5,263 bases of DNA, taken from assembly GCA_022564535.1 (NCBI GenBank), contig JADFLD010000182.1, positions 1 to 5,263 of the forward strand, written 5' to 3'. The notes under the pieces are model-generated. The model made no database searches. It worked only from the letters and a program-made list of their open reading frames with translations, and was not told where the DNA came from. The stretch comes from Gemmatimonadota bacterium (lineage in GTDB: Bacteria; Gemmatimonadota; Gemmatimonadetes; Longimicrobiales; UBA6960). Positions 1-5,263 of the stretch are shown one piece after another. How positions within the stretch are numbered: position 1 is the stretch's first letter; every line of letters starts with the position of its first letter. Both the position numbers and the translations under genes were made by a program.

Positions 1-66
1 ATGGTCTTGAGCGAGAGGACGCTGGACATGGGATTGCGAACGGTATGGGGAAGGGTGTCAAAGTAA
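1..66 (+). CDS. possible 3' end of an upstream gene (partial)
   Basis: The frame starting at base 1 is open from the window edge to a TAA at 64-66, giving 21 residues that end in ...VWGRVSK. Most of its codons end in G or C, which fits coding use in this GC-rich DNA, and a 126-base gap then separates it from the next gene's start. No family can be recognised from so few residues, and a short open run at a window edge can occur by chance. The third frame is also open here, but its codon use looks less like a gene. Only sequence to the left of the window would settle it. Confidence 0.2.
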   Translation: MVLSERTLDMGLRTVWGRVSK

Positions 67-181
67 CCTCCGGAGACACGGCAACGCATGCGACAGGAGG
101 CCCGCATCGACTATGTTGCGACGCAACCCACGGCCCACCGAGATTCCATGATCGTCCGACACCTCATCAGGGCCGCGCCAC

Positions 182-186
182 GGGAG
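182..186 (+). promoter_or_regulatory. ribosome binding site for the GTG start at 193
   Basis: GGGAG lies six bases before the GTG at 193-195. This Shine-Dalgarno match is why GTG 193 is preferred over the upstream ATG at 88 or the in-frame ATG at 205. The residues encoded upstream of 193 look random, while those after it form an export-type hydrophobic stretch. Confidence 0.5.
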
Positions 187-192
187 AAGACC

Positions 193-685
193 GTGATCCA
201 AAGAATGCTCGACGTTGCGAAATGTGCGGTGGTAGCGGGCGCGTTCATGCTCGGGGCCGAAGCCTGCAACACCCCTCAGTCCATGTCGGCAACGCTCGTC
301 GGTTCGCCCGGACTCGCGGACGAACGCACCTCATCGGTCCGGGTCACGGCCGGTGCATTACGCACGGAGTTGCTCGCGTTCGCAGACGAGCAGAACGCTG
401 GAAGCGACGGAGCGACTGATCGCCACGCTGCGCGACGCATCCGCACCGGGCGCAGCCATGTCGCTCGACGTCCGGGACTATGCCGTAGTGATCGGTGACA
501 TCCGAGCTACGAGCGAGGCCCTGAGCGAAGCGCTCGAGCGCGCCGATGCTCTCTCAGAATTGCCTCAGGCTCTTGTCGACCACGCGGCGTGGCGCGCGGC
601 CCAGTTGATACTGCTCCTCTTCGTCCTGCTCGTCGTGTACCGCTTCGGCATCCCGATGCTTCAACGGACCCACGACCAGGGGTAG
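193..685 (+). pseudogene. small envelope protein gene, frame-disrupted near base 394
   Basis: I do not recognise the family. Starting at GTG 193, the first frame encodes a short basic N-terminus (IQRMLDVAK), a hydrophobic stretch (about residues 11-24, CAVVAGAFMLGAEA) and a Cys-Asn at residues 25-26. The context resembles a lipoprotein signal, but Glu at -2 makes the lipobox poor, so an ordinary signal peptide or anchor is equally possible. After about base 393 this frame turns into Arg/His-rich residues and stops at 496-498. The next frame, open from 197 to the TAG at 683-685, carries the sensible continuation: a helical region (TLEATERLIATLRDA, then SEALSEALERADALSEL) and a C-terminal membrane helix (bases about 596-655, AAQLILLLFVLLVVY). 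Removing one A at 394/395 joins the halves into a 163-residue protein with N-terminal export signal, helical domain and C-terminal anchor. The cause could be a real mutation, an assembly error or, less likely, recoding. Alternatively, two separate ORFs exist, the second starting at GTG 353 or ATG 459. Confidence 0.5.
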
Positions 686-813
686 CAAGAGCCCGGCTCC
701 GGCGTCGTGAAACAACCACCGTCATCGATGGTAGTGCTTTGATTGCAACTCGGATCGCGGATCGATAGTCCAACGGACGTCCGCGCACGCCCGCTTGAAG
801 AAGATCACGGTGA

Positions 814-818
814 GGGAG
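814..818 (+). promoter_or_regulatory. ribosome binding site deciding the start of the M61 peptidase
   Basis: GGGAG ends seven bases before the ATG at 826. The in-frame TTG at 820 is only one base from this motif, too close to use it. A TGA at 811-813 closes the frame just upstream, so the start must be 820 or 826, and the spacing favours 826. Confidence 0.65.
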
Positions 819-825
819 TTTGGAG

Positions 826-2634
826 ATGACGCTGGGAAGCTTGTTACCCTTTGCGCTCGTTCTGGCCGGATCGATGGCCGACATCGAAGCACCGGCGACC
901 GTCCACGGCCTCACAAACATCGTCTACGATGTGACGTGGACCCGCGAGACCGCGGAGCGCCGTGAGATTCACGTCGAGATGTCGTTCACGGTCGACAACG
1001 ATGCCGTGGTGACGCTGTCACTCCCGTCGTGGACACCGGGCTCGTATCAGCTCGATGACTTTGCCAAGAACGTGCGCGGCATTCGGGCGAGTCAAGACGA
1101 CGGAGAGATCCGTTGGGACAAGGCCGACTTCGACACGTGGCGCCTATACCCGACGGGTGCGGGTCGGGTGACGCTCGCCTTCGACTACTTCGCCGACGCA
1201 CTCGACGTCGGGTCGGCCTGGTCGACACCAGACTTCACGTTCTTCAACGGGACGAACCTCTTCCCGTTTCCCGAGGGAATGGGTCTGGACTTCGGCGCGG
1301 CGGTCGTGTTCCACACAGAGCCCGACTGGGCTGTCGCCACAGGCCTGACCGCAGAGGCGGGCACGTGGACTTACTCGGCGCAGGACTACCACGAGCTCGT
1401 GGACATGCCGACGTTCATCGGCGACTTCGATCTCGACAGCGCCGAGGTCGACGGCACGTGGTACCGGCTCGCGACGTATCCGTCCGGTGCGATGGCAGGA
1501 GAGAACCGGACGCTCATCTGGGACCAAATCCAGCGGATGATGCCCCCGATGGCCGCGGTCATGGACGACGTCCCCTGGAGCACCTACACCACGCTCATGG
1601 TCTTCGACGAAGACTTCGGTGGCGGCTCCGCCCTCGAGCACTCGAACTCGCATCTGGGCGTGTATCACCCGCAGTTCATGGGCTCGACGATTCTCGCCTC
1701 CATTACCGCGCATGAGATCTTCCATGCCTGGAACGTGAAGCGCCTCCGGCCGGCGGACATGTGGCCCTACGACTACGGGCGCCAGATGCCGACCGAGTTG
1801 CTGTGGGTCAGCGAGGGGATCACCGACTACTACGCGGATCTGGCCCTCGTCCGCGGTGAAATCGTGCCGCGCTCCTTCTTCTACCGTACCACGCAGGGCA
1901 AGATCGATACCGTCAATGGCACGGTTCCGGTGGCCCTGGAGGATGCTTCGCTGTCGGCGTGGATCGGCCCTCGCGACGGTACGTCCTCGATCTACTATCC
2001 GAAGGGGTCGCTCGCGGGCTTCATGCTGGACGTCCTCATCCGTGACGCCTCGGACAACGAACGTTCGCTCGACGACGTCATGAAGACGATGTACGACGAC
2101 GCATACCGACAGGGTCGTGGCTTCACCGAGGACGAGTGGTGGACCGCGGTGCGGCGGGCGGCGGGGGGCAGATCCTTCGAGGACTTCCACGACGCCTTCG
2201 TCGACGGCCGGGAAGCGTACCCGTGGGGTGAGATCCTCCCCTTAGCTGGACTCGTACTCGACACCCAGACGGAGCGCGTCGCGCGCGTCGGCATCTCGTC
2301 GAGAACGGACGCCGACGGGACGCACATCTCGAGTGTCGTAGCGGGTGGGTCCGCGGCGTCCGCCGGCGTGCGGGTAGGAGACGACCTCGTACGTCTTGGG
2401 GGCATCGACGTCGAAGACGGCGGTTTCGGAGCCCTGTTCAGGGCACGCTTCGCAGACGCGGCGGCGGGCGCCACCTACGAAATCGTCGTCGATCGCGACG
2501 GGGAGCTCGTCACGCTGCACGGCGAACTGCAGTTCGCCGACGTCACGACCACAGAGTTGAGAGAGGACGACGCCGCGGGCGAAAAAGCACGGCGTATCCG
2601 CGAGGGCATCCTGACAGGAAGAGACGGGGACTGA
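826..2634 (+). CDS. M61-family zinc aminopeptidase with C-terminal PDZ domain
   Basis: This encodes a complete 602-residue exported metallopeptidase of family M61 (glycyl aminopeptidase-like, gluzincin fold), close to the usual family length. The N-terminus (LLPFALVLAGSMA, then DIEAP) looks like a signal peptide with possible cleavage after SMA at about residue 18, though it has no Lys/Arg before the hydrophobic core. Residues about 25-200 form the beta-rich M61 N-terminal domain, including the family-typical LPSWTPGSYQLDDFAKNVR. The catalytic domain follows. It has GGGSALEHSNS at 265-275, the zinc motif HEIFH at 296-300 within HEIFHAWNVKRLRP (two His ligands and the general-base Glu), and WVSEGITDYY at 327-336, whose Glu330 is the likely third ligand. 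A PDZ domain spans about 486-570 and contains AGGSAASAGVRVGDDLVRLGG; it may bind peptide ends or gate substrates. The last 30 residues are charged. The protein has no cysteine and is rich in Asp and Glu. Family members remove N-terminal residues, with glycine or alanine preferred in the few studied; the substrate here is unknown. All catalytic residues are present, so it is probably active in the periplasm or outside. It starts 140 bases after the preceding small gene and converges on the next gene. Confidence 0.95.
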   Translation: MTLGSLLPFALVLAGSMADIEAPATVHGLTNIVYDVTWTRETAERREIHVEMSFTVDNDAVVTLSLPSWTPGSYQLDDFAKNVRGIRASQDDGEIRWDKADFDTWRLYPTGAGRVTLAFDYFADALDVGSAWSTPDFTFFNGTNLFPFPEGMGLDFGAAVVFHTEPDWAVATGLTAEAGTWTYSAQDYHELVDMPTFIGDFDLDSAEVDGTWYRLATYPSGAMAGENRTLIWDQIQRMMPPMAAVMDDVPWSTYTTLMVFDEDFGGGSALEHSNSHLGVYHPQFMGSTILASITAHEIFHAWNVKRLRPADMWPYDYGRQMPTELLWVSEGITDYYADLALVRGEIVPRSFFYRTTQGKIDTVNGTVPVALEDASLSAWIGPRDGTSSIYYPKGSLAGFMLDVLIRDASDNERSLDDVMKTMYDDAYRQGRGFTEDEWWTAVRRAAGGRSFEDFHDAFVDGREAYPWGEILPLAGLVLDTQTERVARVGISSRTDADGTHISSVVAGGSAASAGVRVGDDLVRLGGIDVEDGGFGALFRARFADAAAGATYEIVVDRDGELVTLHGELQFADVTTTELREDDAAGEKARRIREGILTGRDGD

Positions 2635-2651
2635 AGTCGAGAGGGGTTGCT

Positions 2652-5263
2652 CTACCGATCGGACACGATCGGCGGCCGCCCCAGGGCTCGAAGCCGTTCG
2701 TTCAACTGACTCAACTCCCCGTCGAGGAAGAGCTGGATGGCCTGCGTGGCCTCGTCCAGCCGTTGAGTCAGCACCTGGTGGACCTCTTGCTGTTGCACCG
2801 TCGTCGGGAAGTCCGCTCCCTTCCAGTCCACGTCCGAAGCGAGCGCACTGAATCGCCCGTAGAGCCGCATCGGATTGCGGAACGAATCTTCACGGGCCCC
2901 GGTCAGATTCACATCGACGAGCCGATTCTCGAGCGCCGTCGCGACGTCGGTGAGCCGGAGAACCTCGTCGCGGACATCCGCCGCATCGTCGTCGTTCGCC
3001 AGCGCTCCTGCAACGGCTTGCAATTGCACACGGGTGTGCTCCATGCGCTCGATGACGCCGGTGATATCCGAAATCTGGTCGCGCATGACCAGGCTGAAGG
3101 CGACCTGTCCCTCGATATCGGCGAGCGTTCCGGTCGAGTAGGGGTCCTTGAGGACCTCGACGGAGGTCGTGAACTCCTCATCCCCGATCGTCACACGAGC
3201 CGTGTACGTACCGGGCACGGCGAGCGGGCCCCGCTGCCCTCGCGTCAGGTCGATGTCCCACACATAGACTACGCGGTCTTCTCCCTGTTCGAGCGGCACC
3301 CAGTCGCGGCCCGGAGGCTTCGTGTAGAAGCGCGGCAAGTCGGGTGCGGTATGGCGGAGGTCCCAGTACGCGCGATTGACGCCGGGCTCGCCGGAACCGC
3401 TGAACGTGCGCACGACGTTCCCTGACGCGTCCTCGATCGTGATCGAGACCCTGCCGACATCCTCCCCCGCCACGAAGTAGTCGATGTTCGCGCCGTAGCG
3501 CGGATCGCGACCGGTGCTCATGCTCGCCTCGGTCTTGATGCCCTGCACCTCCTGCCATCGGTACGCCGCGCGCACGTCGAACAGGGTGTGCGAGGCCATC
3601 GTCTGGGCGTCGAGCGAGCGCAGTGATCCGATGTCGTCGAGGATGTAGAAGCCCCTTCCGTACGTCGCCACGACGAGGTCGTCGAAACGCTCTTGCACTA
3701 CGAGCCAGTAGACCGGTGCCGGCGGCATGTTCAGCCGTAGCTTCGTCCAATGGTCGCCGTCGTCCAGCGTCATCCAGACCGCATTGTCCGTCCCGGCGAA
3801 CAGCATCCCCGGTCGCTTGGGGTCCTCACGCACGACGTGTACGAACGAGTGCGGAGAATTGGGGATGCCGTCGCTGATCTTGTCCCAACTCCGGCCGTAG
3901 TCGTCCGTCTTGTAGATCCAGGCGTCGAAGTCGCCCATCTGGTGCAGATCGACCGACACGTACGCGGTCGCGGCGTCGAAGCGGGATGGCTCGACGTTGG
4001 CGATCGTACCCCACGGGGGCAGGTCCGGGATGTTCTGGGTGACGTTGGTCCAGCTCTCACCACCGTCCCGCGTGAGCTGCACCTGCCCGTCGTTCGTGCC
4101 GACCCAGATGGTTCCTGCCTCGAGCGACGACTCGGCGATCGCGAAGATCAGCGCACCGTCGAATGTCATGAGGTTGTCGATGGCAACGCCGCCGGAGGAC
4201 TGCTGGTGATCGGGGAGATTCAGTGTCAAATCGGGGCTGATCTCCTCCCACGAGTGACCGCCATTTACCGTCCGGTGCACGTACTGACTGCCCACGTACA
4301 CGACTTCGGAGTCGTGCGGAGAGATGTGGATGGGGAAGTTCCAGTGCCACCGATACCGCATGTCGGCCGGAGCCCAGCCGTAGCCGGATTCCGGCCATAC
4401 GCGGACGTTCCTGACCTGCTTATTGCGGTGATCGTAGATCTCGAGGCCGCCATCGTAGCATCCCGACCAGACGACGTTGGAGTCGTCTGGCAGTGGTTGG
4501 GCGAAGCCGGACTCGCATCCCCCGACGTCCTGCCAGAGGCCTAGCGGGATCGACCCGGTTCGAGAGTTCGATGGGCCCCGGTACGAGTATCCGTCCTGCC
4601 GATTCCCGTACACGTTGTACGGGATCTCGTCGTCGACGGCGACGTGGTACATCTGGGCAACCGGAAGCCGGAATTTCTGGAAGCTCCGCCCGTCGAGGGC
4701 GACGTTGGTGTTGCCGACGTCGTCGCCCACCATGATCCGGTCCGGATTCGTCGGGTCGATCCAGATGTCGTGCGTGTCCCCACCACCGTTGCCCGGATCG
4801 GAGATGAGCGACCGCCCACCGTCGACAGAGACGCTATAGCGCACGCTGATGAAGTAGATCTTGTCGGCGTTCTCCGGATCCACCGCGATGCGTGTGTAGT
4901 ACGGAGCACGCTCGTTCATGGTGTGATTCGTCGAGACGTGCGTCCAAGTGCGACCGTAGTCGTCCGAGCGGTAGAAGCGCGTCGACTCTTCCTCGGTCAG
5001 GACGTAGACCCGCCCCGGGTCGTTGGGAGCCACCTCGACCGCGATCTTGCCGATCGTCTGGTCGTCCGTCGCCGGCAGCCCGAGGCCGACGGAAGACACG
5101 CGCTCCCAAGTGGTGCCCCCGTCCGACGTTCGCCACACCCCCGAATCGGGTCCGCCGGAGTTGAGGCCCCAGGTGTTGATGTGGATGTCCCAGATGGCCG
5201 CATAGAGGAAGCGCGGGTTGTTCGAATCCAACGCGAGGTCGATGCCCCCGGACCCGTCACTGA
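2652..5263 (-). CDS. VPS10/sortilin-like Asp-box (BNR) repeat protein, 5'-truncated by window edge
   Basis: The frame runs from the right edge to a TAG at 2652-2654, giving 869 residues; the true start lies outside the window. The TTG at 5231 is not a credible start, because the codons before it (SDGSGGIDLAL) already match the family. Counting from the first full codon, Asp-box motifs (S/T-x-D-x-G-x-x-W) lie at about 46-52, 99-106, 145-152 (degenerate, no Trp), 331-338, 397-404, 452-459 and 498-505, each at a beta-propeller blade turn. Other family hallmarks are WIDPTNPDRIMVGDD, PYNVYGNRQDG, RYRWHWNFPIHISPHD, HVVREDPKRPGMLFAGT and ATYGRGFYILDD. Residues about 604-695 form FlgD-type Ig-like strands (SITIEDASGNVVRTF, WDLR, VPGTYTARVTI), and 712-869 is a mostly helical tail. 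Homologues are exported proteins of roughly 1,000-1,100 residues, so some 150-200 residues, including the signal peptide, are probably missing. Databases often call them glycosyl hydrolase or sialidase-like, but no catalytic site is evident and the substrate is unknown. A role in binding or processing extracellular polymers or proteins is inference. The gene converges on the M61 gene with a 17-base gap. Confidence 0.93.
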   Translation of the reverse strand, partial: SDGSGGIDLALDSNNPRFLYAAIWDIHINTWGLNSGGPDSGVWRTSDGGTTWERVSSVGLGLPATDDQTIGKIAVEVAPNDPGRVYVLTEEESTRFYRSDDYGRTWTHVSTNHTMNERAPYYTRIAVDPENADKIYFISVRYSVSVDGGRSLISDPGNGGGDTHDIWIDPTNPDRIMVGDDVGNTNVALDGRSFQKFRLPVAQMYHVAVDDEIPYNVYGNRQDGYSYRGPSNSRTGSIPLGLWQDVGGCESGFAQPLPDDSNVVWSGCYDGGLEIYDHRNKQVRNVRVWPESGYGWAPADMRYRWHWNFPIHISPHDSEVVYVGSQYVHRTVNGGHSWEEISPDLTLNLPDHQQSSGGVAIDNLMTFDGALIFAIAESSLEAGTIWVGTNDGQVQLTRDGGESWTNVTQNIPDLPPWGTIANVEPSRFDAATAYVSVDLHQMGDFDAWIYKTDDYGRSWDKISDGIPNSPHSFVHVVREDPKRPGMLFAGTDNAVWMTLDDGDHWTKLRLNMPPAPVYWLVVQERFDDLVVATYGRGFYILDDIGSLRSLDAQTMASHTLFDVRAAYRWQEVQGIKTEASMSTGRDPRYGANIDYFVAGEDVGRVSITIEDASGNVVRTFSGSGEPGVNRAYWDLRHTAPDLPRFYTKPPGRDWVPLEQGEDRVVYVWDIDLTRGQRGPLAVPGTYTARVTIGDEEFTTSVEVLKDPYSTGTLADIEGQVAFSLVMRDQISDITGVIERMEHTRVQLQAVAGALANDDDAADVRDEVLRLTDVATALENRLVDVNLTGAREDSFRNPMRLYGRFSALASDVDWKGADFPTTVQQQEVHQVLTQRLDEATQAIQLFLDGELSQLNERLRALGRPPIVSDR
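2655..2672. terminator. hairpin at the junction of convergent genes (possible terminator)
   Basis: A perfect 7-bp inverted repeat, CCGATCG and CGATCGG, surrounds the four-base loop GACA. It begins 21 bases after the stop of the M61 gene and covers the last codons of the opposite gene, right up to that gene's stop codon. Because the stem is symmetric, it would form in transcripts from both sides. Neither strand has a T-run after it, so it is not a classical intrinsic terminator; it could instead slow polymerase or protect 3' ends. A palindrome, GGCGGCCGCC, overlaps its right edge at 2671-2680. Confidence 0.35.

Noticed and set aside
45..419. A plus-strand open frame in the third frame across the left region
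   Set aside because: The translation is rich in His, Arg, Gly and Thr with no domain. Codon third positions are mixed, and it overlaps the better supported export-signal frame from 193.
717..766. Imperfect palindrome around ATCGAT and a GGATCG direct repeat in the spacer before the M61 gene
   Set aside because: The palindrome needs G-T wobbles and a mismatch, and the repeat is only six to seven bases. Neither is more than expected by chance, and no convincing -35/-10 pair could be aligned beside them.
507..920. A 137-codon minus-strand open frame spanning the spacer before the M61 gene
   Set aside because: It overlaps the membrane-helix codons of the small gene and the start of the M61 gene. 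The translation is Arg-rich and low in information.
1144..2190. A 348-codon open frame on the minus strand, opposite the M61 gene
   Set aside because: It lies entirely within a gene with intact catalytic motifs. Its translation is Arg/His/Val-rich without domains, as expected of antisense frames in GC-rich DNA.
2763..3425. A 220-codon plus-strand open frame opposite the Asp-box gene
   Set aside because: It is antisense to well-conserved family sequence (Ig-like region and helical tail). The translation shows no recognisable motif and reflects codon bias on the other strand.
3750..4544. A 264-codon plus-strand open frame opposite the Asp-box gene
   Set aside because: It is antisense to the propeller hallmarks and Asp-boxes. 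Its Val/Arg/Asp-rich composition is that of a mirror frame, with no independent support.
5229..5231. TTG as the start codon of the Asp-box gene
   Set aside because: The frame stays open to the window edge and the preceding codons fit the family, so this TTG is an internal leucine codon.

Overview
The window is GC-rich bacterial DNA, probably part of a metagenome-type contig. It holds two large, confidently recognised genes for exported proteins that converge on each other, plus one small disrupted gene. The taxon cannot be fixed from the sequence. An exported M61 peptidase next to a VPS10/sortilin-like Asp-box protein, with GC-rich and acidic protein composition, is the kind of content seen in Gemmatimonadota, Acidobacteriota and related environmental lineages. 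That placement is inference and weak.

Layout. Bases 1-66 may be the last codons of an upstream plus-strand gene (a short open frame ending in TAA); support is thin. Bases 193-685 hold a small gene for an unrecognised envelope protein, with an N-terminal hydrophobic export-type segment, a helical middle and a C-terminal membrane helix. Its reading frame is broken near base 394. Bases 686-825 are a spacer with no convincing promoter or RNA. Bases 826-2634 (+) encode a complete M61-family metallopeptidase with a C-terminal PDZ domain and intact zinc ligands. Bases 2635-2651 are a 17-base gap between convergent genes. A perfect 7-bp hairpin lies just beyond it, over the end of the opposite gene. 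Bases 2652-5263 (-) encode most of a large exported beta-propeller protein of the VPS10/sortilin-like, BNR/Asp-box type. Its N-terminus lies beyond the right edge of the window.

The two large genes point tail to tail and so are not one operon. Both products probably act in the periplasm or outside the cell. The M61 protein would trim peptides or act on envelope proteins. The Asp-box protein is a repeat scaffold of unknown substrate, and nothing in the window shows that the two work together. I found no tRNA, rRNA, CRISPR array, insertion sequence or phage gene, and no clear new multi-gene system. The points most worth checking are the frame disruption in the first gene, the lone cysteine pair in the propeller protein and the hairpin between the convergent genes.
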